DNA of 64,000 nt from Perkinsus marinus ATCC 50983 (lineage: Eukaryota; Perkinsozoa; Perkinsida; Perkinsidae): assembly GCF_000006405.1 (NCBI RefSeq), contig NW_003216498.1, positions 1,127,004 through 1,191,003 on the forward strand, given 5' to 3'. A program made the position numbers and the translations under genes. Positions 23,438 through 34,713 of this stretch are shown one piece after another (within the stretch, counting starts at the first letter, position 1; every line of letters starts with the position of its first letter). The notes beneath the pieces are model-generated. The model made no database searches. It was not told the origin of the DNA and worked only from the letters and a program-made list of their open reading frames with translations.

Positions 23438-25366
23438 ATGACAGCAACACCTAGTGGAGCTGGAGTAATGTCGTCGAAGATTCGAGGAGGGGTTCCTATA
23501 GTGAATGAGGATAAACTAAAGGAGTATCAGTCATGGCAGCTAGATTCCCGAGGTATGGTACCTGATGATATCAGGAATGCCTTCTTCAAAGTGTTGCGAT
23601 CAAAGGTAGTGCTGTTGTTTTCATCGTACTACTCCCATCACCTCTGTTTTCACCCTCTCAGCCGGCTAATCGAGCCTGTATTGACTGCATGACACGTAAC
23701 CCAGTATGGATAAGTACAGGCTTTGGCGTATTCGTGTGTTTAAACTGCTCGGGCAGGCATCGCCAAATGGGGGTATGATCCATCACTACACTCCTCATGC
23801 CACGTAGGTTGCCGCAGGTTCATGTAACGTTCGTAAGGAGTTGCGAGATGGACAAGCTACCTCCTCAATATCTAGTAATGCTATCATTACTGACAACTAT
23901 GTTTATATGCTGCTTACCTGTAGATTCAAATGGAGCTTGGTGGCAATGAGAGAGCTCGAGACTACTTTAAACAGCACAACATGGGACCTGGATGCTCCAA
24001 ACCTATTGACTATCATGGCAGGTAGTATTACAGCTCACAAGACCTCTGGTAGTAGTACGGGCTATTTAGATGGGCAGCTAAGTACCGTCAGATGCTGCAG
24101 AAAGAGGTGGATGAGGTCATGACGGAGTAGGATTCACCATCATCATCATCATAACTGTGCTGCCTGGCATTCTCGCTCATCAGGCTTCATTACGACAAAC
24201 CATCCTCAGAGCCGCTCGAGGCCACCATATCATCGGATACTCAGAAAGAGAAGGACGATCAGGGGCCCTCTGGGAGTAGCCACACAGCGGATCATCATCA
24301 TCATCATCATCACGTACGGGTCGCTTCTTCCTTCCCTCTCATGGCTTCTTATTCAGAGTAGCAGCACGACTAACAACGTCGATCAGGCTGGAGTTAAGAG
24401 GCCCCAGAGTAATGGAAGCGCCCCTCCTATAGTGATACGTAAGAAGCCACTAGCACCAGTAGTCATCAAGGCTCGGCCACCACCTCCACCACCACATAGT
24501 AATATCATATTCCCTGATGATGCAGGAGAGGTAATATAGATGATGCATACTTATACTGTGTTGTCTGTAAGTGTGCAAGTCCATCGGAGTCGTGGTCTCG
24601 TCATCAGGTTGATGATTTTTTTGATCGTCTTGAGAGGGAGGCCTCCGCCGTTAACCCGCAGAAACCTGTTGTGAAATCTGCAGGATTTGCTTCGAGACCC
24701 CAACAGACATCCCCAACCCTCGGAGGCTTTGTGAGGAAGTCGGAGCCCATGAAAGGTGCTCCATGACGCTCATCCTTGGCTTCTTCCTATCATCCCTTGC
24801 CAGCTCCTTCATCATCTTGTACATACGGGGGCACCACGGTAGCTGCATCGAGTGTATCTCCATCTCCTCCCAACCACGTTAGCTCACAAGACCACAATGT
24901 ACCAGATCGATTGAGGAGCAAGGGAGGTGATCCATGTGTCCTTCTTCGGTGGCGTATATTCCCATCAGGCATCTCGTCCGATGACTTCTTCGATGCACTC
25001 AGCCCCTCCTATAGTGGAAACCCTTCAACAGAGAGGCTGCCAGCGTCCTTTGCTACTCGCCAGAGTTTTGGTAGCGAGGACCTCAGCCCGGGTGGAGGAA
25101 GAGGAGGAGGAGGAGTCCATCGGGAGAGTACTAGTGGAATGGAGTAAGTGGTGGTAGTAGTAGTCTTACCTAGATCATTGTTGGTCGGTCTCCTCTAGTT
25201 TCGATGATCTCAAGACTTCAGCAGCGGTCGCGGCTGAGAAGGGATTACAGTATGCGTCTAAAGTAGCTCTGCTCATCTCGAGGACCGATCGGACATACTT
25301 CACTACTATCATCAGGGTTACGAAGCTCTGTCGTCCTACATTCGCCGACAAGGGAGTGAGTTCTAA
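23438..25366 (+). CDS. ArfGAP, ArfGAP2/3-Glo3 type (multi-exon)
   Basis: ARF GTPase-activating protein, acting on COPI vesicles at the Golgi. After exon 1 (MTATPSGAGVMSSKIRGG...) the zinc finger reads ACIDCMTRNPVWISTGFGVF followed by VCLNCSGRHRQMG, giving the C-x2-C...C-x2-C pattern and the arginine-bearing GRHRQMG segment of ArfGAPs. The next exons give FVRSCEMDK and IQMELGGNERARDYFKQHN. The middle is low-complexity Pro-rich. The tail has VDDFFDRLEREA and GISSDDFFDALSPS, matching the repeated ISS-type motif of ArfGAP2/3. It closes with SAAVAAEKGLQYASK, then GYEALSSYIRRQGSEF and a stop at 25364-25366, after an intron of about 53 nt. Introns are GT-AG throughout. It is the functional opposite of the ARF-GEF 8 kb away. 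Confidence 0.85.
24291..24312. repeat. (ATC)n microsatellite
   Basis: Seven perfect ATC units within the low-complexity middle of the ArfGAP gene, probably in an intron or in a His/Ser-rich linker. Confidence 0.8.
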
Positions 25367-25574
25367 ACGACGCTGTTGGTTTATGACTGTAAGATACTGT
25401 CGTACTCACTCGCGTTGTAGCACTCATTACTAGTATTATAATGGTGGCTTGTATGGCGATGATAGTATGTGTCGTGTTGATGTGTGGTAAATGAAGGGAG
25501 CAATGTGTAAATGCAGCATCCTCTGCCTCCTTCGACGGCTCGTTCACTATAAAACTCTCTTGCAGGCATCATTC

Positions 25575-27099
25575 ATGATGATGCTGATGATCCGGAATAT
25601 GTCTAGCGCCTCTACTTTCCGTGCTTCACGACAACACCTCTCATTTCGTATGCATACTCTAAGGGGTATAGGTAGTAGTAGTAGTAGTAGCTCGAGCCAG
25701 GAGTGTGTCATCCGCCACCTGGGTCATAGAGGAAGCTTCTCAGAGGTACTTGATCACCGTCTAAGGCCAGTATCATCAGGTCTATGATGCTATCATTTCA
25801 GATGGCAGCTCAATCACTGATATCGCTATTAGGTGGAGGAAGGTCCACGCCTAGATGTGGGTCCATGGTTAATACTTCTCTGACGCAATGTCTTCAGTAA
25901 CATTGAAAGGTGGCTACTCCTACTTGGAGGAGTTACTAGACTTTGGACCAGAAGCAACGGTTAGTGCTACCCCAGAGTTGGCCATTGTAGCTGGTGAAAG
26001 CAGTAGGGTTGTGATGAGTGCGGTATCATCCCTAGATCCCCTTCGAGTCATCTCTCCTGGGACCATATATCCACATTTATGACGCGCTGCTCGGTGATGG
26101 TCTGAAGATATTCGCTGAGTGCTCCCGAGTGGAGAAGCACTGCCTCATAGGTGGTATCGTACGATTATAGCTATCACCATTTGTGATGGTCTTAGGCGGA
26201 TCGGTGAATACTACCTTATCAAGTATCAAGAGAGTTTACTCTCACCCATGGATCCTCGGGAACAGTAGCAAATAAATGATATCATCGTCACTTCAACTGT
26301 GATTTGATAGGCAGAGAGTTCTCTGAGCGACATTCTTTCTCAGCAATTGAAGTTAGTTCTACATCGCGTAAGTGGTCCCCGCGATGATGCATGGGTATTG
26401 AATATGCCTGGATTCTCTCAGACGCTGTTGAGTTTGTTGCAGCGAACCGTGAGGACACTAGTATAGCCGCAATAGGCAGCTCGGTACAGGCTGAGACGTA
26501 CGGACTCCATATTGTGATCACATTACAGGTCGTATGACTGCTCCGACTAGTCCTCTGATCAGGTTAAAGAGAATGTCGCTTGTGATGAAAACACACAAAC
26601 TCGTTATGTTATCGTTGGTCCCGGTAGCGTCCCTGATAACGTCCTAGAGTGTTCAGACTCAGTACGGCTGAAATCCGCTTTGTGCGTATTAATAAAGGTG
26701 AAAACCATGTACCACATGATGCCTTATAGATCTACTCAGGATGAGCCAAGTGCTCTATTCAAGGCACTGGCAAGCTTTGCGCTGCGAAATCTGAACATCA
26801 CCAACGTGGTGAGTATTTCATGTGAACCACCCAGGCGTTGAAGTTGTATTAGCAGGTCTTGCGGCCTTTGGCTATGTTCTCATCCTTCAGGGAGGCTCTA
26901 CCTGGGGGAGGTTTGCATTGGGACTACTGTTTCTATATTGAGTAGATCTTATTACCGACACTACAATGGTTGAAGTATCCAATGTAAGGTATGATGCTGG
27001 ATCAGAAGAGTCTGAGGCCGCACTTGTCTCGAGCCTCGAAGAGCTCAGTGGACCTGTTGTTAAGCTACTTGGGAAGGTAACACTATTCACTCTCTCGTA
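25575..27099 (+). CDS. Prephenate/arogenate dehydratase with ACT domain (multi-exon)
   Basis: Converts prephenate (or arogenate) to phenylpyruvate (or phenylalanine), a late step of phenylalanine synthesis. The start gives MMMLMIRNMSSASTFRASRQ, a Ser/Arg-rich leader that looks like an organelle-targeting peptide. The catalytic part follows: VIRHLGHRGSFSE (family Q/GxxGSxSE), AIISDGSSITDIAI, SSIKRVYSHPWILGNSS, AVEFVAANREDTSIAAIGSS and VQAETYGLHIV, then QTRYVIVGP. That last piece holds the family's TRF motif as TRY. The ACT domain reads TQDEPSALFKALASFALRNL. Phe-binding ESRP was not located; it may lie in an exon I could not place. The last exon ends LSSLEELSGPVVKLLGKV... with TAA at 27099. Introns are short, for example 34 nt after GSFSE. 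Confidence 0.85.
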
Positions 27100-27768
27100 A
27101 CGCATGGGGTACTGTCGTTATTGAGAGTCATGCTGCACCTCTGGCGGTCGTCATCGCGTTATTTCGTAGAGATACCCATCATTTGTACGGCAAAACCAAT
27201 ATCGACACCCTGACTGGAAGACCCGATCAGACGAAAGCCTTTCGTGGGAGCAGTTGCGAGAATTTTTGTCAAGATGAGAGCAATGGAAAAGTTTCCTTCA
27301 TGGAATACGGATATGTGGCAGTTATCCGATTAGCTGGCCTTTTCCTGACGATATGCGTTTGGTTCGTCTTGAGAAAAGTTACACAAAACGAATTACGTAG
27401 TTCAGATGTGTCGCTCTGTATCGAATTGAATTTTCGTCTGATGTTCTATGATTTGGTGATTTCCGCTTCGGACCTGGAATTTAGTGATCTGGGTCCGAAT
27501 TCCGAAAGGAGCTTGTACCAGACTGAAATCTATGATATGAACGATTGCAGTGACACGGTTCGTATTGCTCCCCCCGCTGATTGCGCTTTCGTCGGAGAGA
27601 GACGATGCTAGCTCGCTAGTTTCTACGAATGGAGATAGCGGTGGGGAATAGTTGTTAGCATTGCGCAATGTGCACTTCGCTGAGGGAATGAATAGATGTG
27701 AATAAATTGCGTCAATGTGACCGTCACTCATGGGGGATGGGTCGGCATTAGCTTTTTGAAATTCATTC
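27100..27768. other. Region without a confident gene
   Basis: A 142-codon open frame (27183-27611, plus) lies here, but its composition is unlike the neighbouring genes and no domain is visible. I treat it as chance. The block is the 5' flank of the tRNA pair. Confidence 0.35.
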
Positions 27769-27840
27769 TGCGCTATGGTATAACGGTTAGCACACCGGGC
27801 TCTGAACCAGGTTATCTATGTTCAAATCCCGGTAGAACCT
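27769..27840 (+). pseudogene. Decayed tRNA-Gln copy
   Basis: Strong resemblance to the intact tRNA 115 bp downstream: the D-arm region (TAACGGTTAGCAC), an anticodon loop CTCTGAA (CTG) and the 3' half TTCAAATCCCGGTAGAACC are shared. The stems are broken. The acceptor arm TGCGCTA pairs poorly with TAGAACC, the anticodon stem CCGGG/CCAGG has an internal mismatch, and the T stem CTATG/CCCGG is largely unpaired. It is likely a non-functional duplicate. Confidence 0.75.
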
Positions 27841-27954
27841 TTGCTTACATCGCCATCATATTGGAACCAATGTAAACGAATTACTCAGCCCGTGACCTTC
27901 CTCGAAGTGAGCAATTGTCGCTGGGATTCTCTAGGAAGGCAAACACGTATATTC

Positions 27955-28026
27955 GGTTCTATGGTGTAACGGTTAGCACTCCAGACTCTGAATCTGGCGA
28001 TCTGGGTTCAAATCCCGGTAGAACCT
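27955..28026 (+). tRNA. tRNA-Gln (CTG anticodon)
   Basis: Full cloverleaf of 72 nt. The acceptor stem GGTTCTA pairs with TAGAACC. The D arm lies in GTGTAACGGTTAGCAC. The anticodon stem CCAGA/TCTGG closes the loop CTCTGAA, with anticodon CTG for glutamine. The T arm is CTGGG-TTCAAAT-CCCGG, followed by a T discriminator. No intron. Internal A and B box sequences are canonical. It decodes CAG, which the polyQ-rich genes nearby use. Confidence 0.95.
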
Positions 28027-28964
28027 TTGTGCTTCATACTGAAGTCCAAGTACTCGAATCACTCGGTTTACTTAAAAACTCGGGCAATCAATAGTCACCG
28101 TGTTTTGCAAAGAAGGCAAGTTGACATCTAAACAATTGCCATCGTTGTTAGAGAACTTCTAGGCTTCCCAATCTAGTATGTGAACTCACATTGAACGTGT
28201 GCCCTTACTCGTTATGGAAGACAGTAGTGAGGCAGCCATGACGGAGTAGTATCGTCGAGCTCTGGTCCACAGACCCCTTAAATAGGAGACGGGTACAGGC
28301 TGAAACTTTCATTTTTCTTGGAGGATACTGAGACCAAGCGAACTTTTCGAGGTCATGGTGGTCATTCCTTGAGATATACAAAGCCATGCTTTCTGTTAAG
28401 AGAACTCGACATCTTTGGCAAACAAATTGTAAGTTACAAATGATGATCATGACGAGGGATATGATGAGTACGACCATAGGTACAACGAATGTCACCTGTC
28501 CCGTGACGGGACACCTATTAGTCACACGCCAGGTCCGTCGTTCGGCAGGCACATGACGAATTGTCGTTGCATCTCGCCAAGTTGGAAATACTGCAGGAAT
28601 GGAACCTGCCTGCAGTTTCCCCTATGAACGATAATTCCCCTATGTACGATGATCATGATGGGGGTGCATCATCGTCAGAAGGAAACGGAATACACTCGGA
28701 AGACTGTTAGCCGCGACTCCCTCCTCAACATAGAGGCTTGGCGGGATTCGTCAAACAACCCAGAGCGTCATCACTTCCATCGGAATGATAATCCAGCGCC
28801 TCCCCCCCGCAGCTAGTCTCGTCATGCATTGCCATCAACTCGACTACGCTCTACATATTAAGAAACGACGTGGTATATTACATGATGGGCGCTAAGTGTC
28901 ACAGAGCGGCGGCAATGATGACAATCACTCGCTACTCCTCTCCATGATACCTTCCTGAGCTCTA
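28027..28964. other. Region without a confident gene
   Basis: Downstream flank of the tRNA. One minus-strand frame (28205-28552) contains a single hydrophobic segment (VVPMVVLIISLVMIIICNL), but it has no supported start, introns or homology; it may be chance. Nothing else was recognised. Confidence 0.3.
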
Positions 28965-31276
28965 CTAACCATGCTGCCATGCTCGCTCCCATAACCAGTC
29001 GAGAATATCTTGTTCTATCACTATACTAGATTTCTCCATCGCAAGAAGCACATTGACTAGGAGATCAGCACGACCAGCAGCGATGGTATGCAAGAGGAAA
29101 CCGGGCAGCAGTGGTCCCAAAGAGGAGATAGACAACGTCAAGAGATGGCGTTCAGCGTCGGCAACACAATCTAATACACGCTGAGCTAAACATTGACACC
29201 CCACTGAACCATGGCACTGTGTATCAGTGTAGTGTAGGAGACCAGACGGGCAACCCGCTGGCATTACTCCGCGTAGAGTGTCCAGCGCATGCGCGACGCC
29301 GGTCCCTTCAACAAAGAGCCCAGCCGGGTACTTGTCAAGGAATTGCCGAGGAGTAGTATCGCGGAGTAGGAGGTCGAGATCACGGCGAGGATGTATAACA
29401 GCATGGGGCAGGAGTTGGAGATACCTATCCCCCATTTGTTGGACGGGAGCCCCCATCCAGTGATATCTGAAGGCCTCGCATCTTAACCTAGACGTACTCG
29501 ATGACCCGTCGTCTTTCTGGATCCCCAGGAGGATTCGACGAGCCTGGGCCCATCCCAAGTGCGTAAATACCTCGTCGAGCTCATCCCTGATCACGTCGAC
29601 CTTCGCAAGGTCACCCTTTTCCCTCGTAAGAGCATCAATAATCCAAGAGGGTGTGACAATCTCCTCGACCACAGGTGATTGTGTACAGAAGGTCGAGCTG
29701 ATGCTGAGAAGCCGTGCACGACGGTACACTCTGCCAACATCCGATGTGCTCACAGCAGTCAACACTGATGTCCCCCGAAAGGTTGAGATCGCACCTAAGA
29801 GCCGCTTTTTGACCCTAGTAGTCATTGGACCCGCCCCTTTACCTTCATCATCTCTGGAACCGGTAGTAGACGACAATATGGGATGTCGCAAGCTTCTGGT
29901 CCCTACATGTAATATAGGTTTGTCTTTTAGAGCATCAATAGCCCTGGGGAAGTTCGAGAGATTGAGCACTTCGATGCCACCACCATTGAAGACCTCACTT
30001 CGTGACTTCGATCGGCTACTATCACTAGCGGCCGATACACTACACGGCGACGACCGGGTAGGCAGGGAGCGAGGTTTGGATGGTAGGGCAGGAAACGACA
30101 ATGATAAAGGAATAATGCCCGGTGGCTTACCGATAATGTTAGCTTTGACTAAGGCTGTGATACAAGTGATGTTGGGGTAATACCCTATGTGAAGGAGAGC
30201 GTCTTGACAGTCCCCCATCGAGCTCACTGTCACAATGAACGGAGCGCTACTGCGGTTATTGGTCAATGGCCCGAAGTCATGGGCAACTTCGACTGTCTCA
30301 ACGTCAAGAAGGTAAACATTGTTCCTATTGCCGCCTATTGATAGGATATGTCTATCACCCACGATCCAAAGCATACCTAAGCTTATAGACTTCCCACTGG
30401 TCGAGAACTTCAGAGTGCTCTGAACTGATAGTGTAGCATAGTTACAACTATCATCCAATAGACTGATATCAGCCATCCATAGTCTGCCACCAGGTCGAGC
30501 ACAGCATATACGACCATCATCCAGCAATGCAGCACCGAATCGACCATGATGGCCACGGGAGCCAACCCATACAGGTCCTCTGATCCTGCCTTATTATCGA
30601 GACGTATTATACATACCCTTTCAGTTGTGGCTATTAGGAGTAGCCCTTGTGGTATATGATCACTATACGACATTGATATGATCTGATGACCATGAAGACA
30701 ATAGTCAAGTCGGGTAGGTGGTGTATTCTCAGTGAGGATAAGGATCTCCCCTCTGCTTGTGCCAGCATATAGTGTATTTCCCCTACCAAACGACAGTGTA
30801 CTGACTGGTACATCGAGATCGACATCACGATGGTGACTGTTAGCGCACGAATCAGCAATGACTGAGCAAATGATTAGGATTGTATTGGTATCGATCGCCG
30901 TCGATTGGACTAGAGCTAGAGTGGTATTATCACGAGATACCGCTGTAGCTATGAGTCGCTGCTCTTCTGCAAGCTGTATGCCCATCTTCCATCGTTTATC
31001 GAGTACTATGCCTGTAGCATCATGAATACTCCTTAGACCAACCGAGTATACCTCATTGCCCTGGATAACCCAGGAGGAGCCTTGTTCACCGAGTACCCCA
31101 CATGGCGGAGCAGCTAGGGCCAATAGTGATATATGACAATCAACGGCATTTGATTGATGAAGAGGTAGGCTAGGCTTGCTACTCTCAGTTTCTAGTGAGG
31201 ATGCAGTGTCCGACACCGAGGAGCCCAAGCTGCTGGATATAGATGGCTTTACTGACGGTAACGTTGTCACCATCAA
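28965..31276 (-). CDS. HPS5/TECPR2-like beta-propeller protein
   Basis: Probable membrane-traffic protein; HPS5 is part of BLOC-2 and TECPR2 acts in secretory and autophagic traffic. It starts MMVTTLPSVKPSISSSLGSS. The N-terminal part has WD-like strands (STLSFGRGNTLYAGTSRGEI; HGHQIISMSYSDHIPQGLLL). The second part carries VWVGSRGHHGRFGAALLDDG followed by ICCARPGGRLWMADI, closely matching the RFGACF...RPGxRLWxxD signature of HPS5/TECPR2. A long C-terminal region without recognised motifs ends LWERAWQHG. The two reading frames meet near 30560-30610, where a roughly 31-nt intron (GTATGTATAATACG...GCAG) is likely; the exact phase did not resolve. The TECPR2 versus HPS5 choice is open. Confidence 0.55.
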
Positions 31277-31509
31277 ATAAAAGAGATCACCTACTTTACT
31301 CTCCCCATCTAGTTAATTCATTGACTACTGAAACTGTGTTGGTATGGAAGTGGAAACAATCACTGCTAGTGACATCAACAGCAACAGGTACACAAATTGA
31401 TACAACCAACTGAGTATACAGAGAACGATACTTGGATGAGGGCTCCTTCCCTTACAAAGGCTACTGCAAATCCATAGTGACGACCTTACGCCCACCGTCC
31501 ACAGGGTGG

Positions 31510-34500
31510 TTAGTCGTCGCCCAGCAGGTCGGTGGATTCAACAGTATCACTCTGGGAGGGTTCTGCTGCTGCTTCTGTCAGTGGAGGCGGTGGAGGATCT
31601 CGGTACATCACAGTAGGACTTTTGTTGGTAGGCATACCCTGGTACAGAGGCTCTATGGTTGGTACGAATTTACTGCTAGTCATCCAATATATAGCTGATA
31701 ATGTGTTGAATTCCTCATCGAATATCCTGTCATCAATCTTGATATCATACGTGTTTTCGGATGCATTAGCCTGAAGTTAACTCGAATCAAGATCACACTG
31801 AGTGGTAGTAGTTGCTTACAGTAGCTTCCTCACCAACCAATACTATGTCATGTGCCTCTTGAGTACTCCGTTTCAGTAGTCGATAGTACATCAATGCTCT
31901 ATCACGAACATCAGGACTAGCAGCAGGGCCTAGCAGCAATACGTCAGTGCTAGTAGATGATAGCATGAGCACTCACTCGTAACAGCGTAGTTGAATGCTA
32001 ATCCCAATATCTTCTGCATCTCAGGTGGACGTGCAAAGAATAGCTTAGTACAGGCAGTCAATAGCTCAAGAGCAACTGTATCATCAGATGCCTTGATAAC
32101 CTCATCATCGTCCTTCGATATGGTCGGAGCTGTCGACAGAAGAAGGCAGTCAGTTTAAGTACAGCACACAGTAGTGACATACCTGGAGCCACTGCGGCGG
32201 CTGCTGCTGCTGACTCATCGAGACCGAACTCAACAGCCTCTAGACCGTTCACACCAGGAGAGAGTGCACCAGCATCGGAGTCCATGAGCTCGTTGATGAT
32301 GTCCTCGAGGATATAGGGTGCCATGGGTATGGAGTCACCGTATTCACCTGACCATTACAGCTTGTTACTACCAGCAGCGTTTACTGGACTATAAGCACTC
32401 ACCGAGAATCCATACCACTGCCGCCTTGCCCAATGGATCCCCCGATACATTCTTAAGGCACTTCTCAAGTACCTCTGGGCTTGTAATCTGATATCATATA
32501 CAGGTCCGCATAATGCGACTAAAGAGGTACTTACAAGTTCTATTATGTGCTCTCTACCACTGGCAACACCACTTCGCAACAACTGTTTCAATACGACCAC
32601 AGCCTCCGACGCTACACCCTTGTCACGAGGAGTGTCCGAGCCTACAATAGGATTAAAAATGGCAGTAAGAGCTGAATGGTTACCGGTCAAGTGATCCAAG
32701 AGTATATCGAATATCCCAGGGACGGCTCCTGGACATGCTAAACCCACTGCTCCAATACTACGGACGGCTTCTCGAGACACCTCCGAATCTGGATCATTAG
32801 AGATGGTCTCCCGGAACTAACACAATGGAGCAGGTGAGTGGGTAGCCTCGATAGCTACTGCAGATGATATTACCTCTCCTAGTATATCGTTAACACAAGT
32901 GCTGTCTGTCTTAGCTGCTTGGCAAGCCAATAAGGTGAGGAGCTGAAGCTTGAGATACTTGATGTAGCTGGGCTCGTTGTAACGACAGTAAAAATTCTTG
33001 TAATCCCCACCCGTGAATAGAGGAGCACCTGATATACAAGTATGCTCGCTGTCGTTCATATCTCGACCCTTATCTACCTCCAGCCTTCTGCTGATGCACT
33101 ACGATAACAGTGATATGGTTAAGGATGACATAGGCTTGCTCATGACCCCCCGTAGAGATAGCGCCCAACAATGTGAGCAATGTAGGTTTCAGTCGCTCCC
33201 TGATAGTCAAAGCATGGCAGTCCTAGAGGCAGACCAATCTCTCCGCACTACATGACTTGCTGTAGAAGCTCCGCATTCCCACTATCACCATCAGTAGTAG
33301 CAGCAGCAGCAGATGCCCATTCCATATAAAGGGTGCTAGTCGCCATGATGACAGATGGACTATTCTGTTTAAGAAGAGGATCTAATACATTGAATACGTC
33401 GAACATCTCCTCCTCGGTATCTGACAGGTAACTGAGAGAGCACCACAGGAAGGGAGTACTTACTGGGTCTGTATTTCTTAGTAATGATCTTGATGATAGC
33501 ATCTGCACCCCACTCCGAGAAACGGTATATGTTATTCAGTAGGTTATCTACGATCTCCTGTGTTAGCTCGATACCTCCTATATCAGCCAATATCTCATTC
33601 AATGCCACCTATGAATACATGGAATGAGTGATGAATTGACGTAGTGCTCATTACCACTGCATCGTATATAACATCAGGGTCATGGTCGGATCCGGATACT
33701 ATACGATATAGATCCTGCACTATGTCGGTGTTCTCTCGTACCTAAGCATGGTATTATCAATAATATACGAAGCATTGAGGGTGGCCTACGTGCTGTGGGT
33801 CGAGATGGAACATCTTGAGAGCACCAACAACAGCTGCCTTCCTAACATAACCATTGGGATCTACTAGACCCTTCTTCACTGCTGGCTCCAAGTACTCCAT
33901 CATGTTGCTCAGCTGAAGTCCACCTAGAGCACCACACTGTGAGTATTACCACTTCCATACAGTGTACTACATAATGATCTGAGAGCCAAGCCACGTATAC
34001 TGGGATCAGTATCCTGGCAATCCTTCTGTAGTGTGTTGATTGCCAATACTGCTAGAGAGGGATTGGATGCAGCATAGTTTACTAGGTAGAGGTATATCAT
34101 CTTCTTTTGGACCTATCGTCGAAGAAAGAGCTAATGCCTTAGTGAAGCCTGTTGTCCACTACTACTATTACCAAGTCGTTGGTATACGACGCCATAACCA
34201 TCTCGGGGAAGAGGCGGCTCACATCAATACCAAGAGTCATGAATGCAATGACCTGATACAAAATGAAGATACTCTCTGCTGTTACCAAGACTATCCCTAT
34301 GTGCACGCCTAGGCGACTCCTGATTGAGCTACTACCTTCTTGATAGCCTCTCGCTTCTTTTCCTGATCCTTATCATTCTGCACCGACTGCAGGAGTTGCC
34401 GTAACTCGTTGATTTCACCACGTTTATCGAAGTATCTACCGCACGACTATGCAACAGTACATAGAGGCAATACTCACTGTGCAGAAGACGGTGGTGGTGG

Positions 34501-34527
34501 TGGTGGAGGTGGAGGTACTCCGGCCAT
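31510..34527 (-). CDS. AP4B: AP-4 complex beta subunit (multi-exon)
   Basis: Large beta-adaptin, part of the AP-4 coat that buds vesicles from the trans-Golgi. The start [16 protein letters not shown] is followed by [17 protein letters not shown] and KKREAIKK. Later exons give [40 protein letters not shown] and [16 protein letters not shown]...IRGLALRSL. The run EMVxAS-x2-ND-VQKKxxYLY and the later [20 protein letters not shown] match AP-4 beta better than AP-1/2 beta. C-terminal exons carry [20 protein letters not shown] and a short tail, [15 protein letters not shown]...DLLGDD, with TAA at 31512-31510. No clathrin-binding ear of AP-1/2 type is present, as expected for AP-4. About a dozen introns of 20-80 nt; the first begins GTGAGTATTGCC. 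Confidence 0.8.
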
Positions 34528-34713
34528 CGATCCAAAACGTATGCAGAAAAAGCCAAACTGGTGATGGTCAAATTGCCATAAGATGGTACTACAACGCAAT
34601 GGATTAAGAGGTAGTAGTGAATAGATACTTGACGTTAGGGATCATACAATGATATCTGGTAAATACGGTAGAGGAAATTATGCGATAGCTGCTGGTAGAT
34701 GTAGTGATGATAA

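Noticed and set aside
27183-27611. 142-codon plus-strand frame after prephenate dehydratase.
   Set aside because: No homology, no splice context, composition unlike the neighbouring coding regions.
31510-34527. AP-1/AP-2 beta-adaptin assignment.
   Set aside because: The EMV-AS-x2-ND-VQKK and [16 protein letters not shown] segments fit AP-4 beta better, and there is no AP-1/2-type ear.
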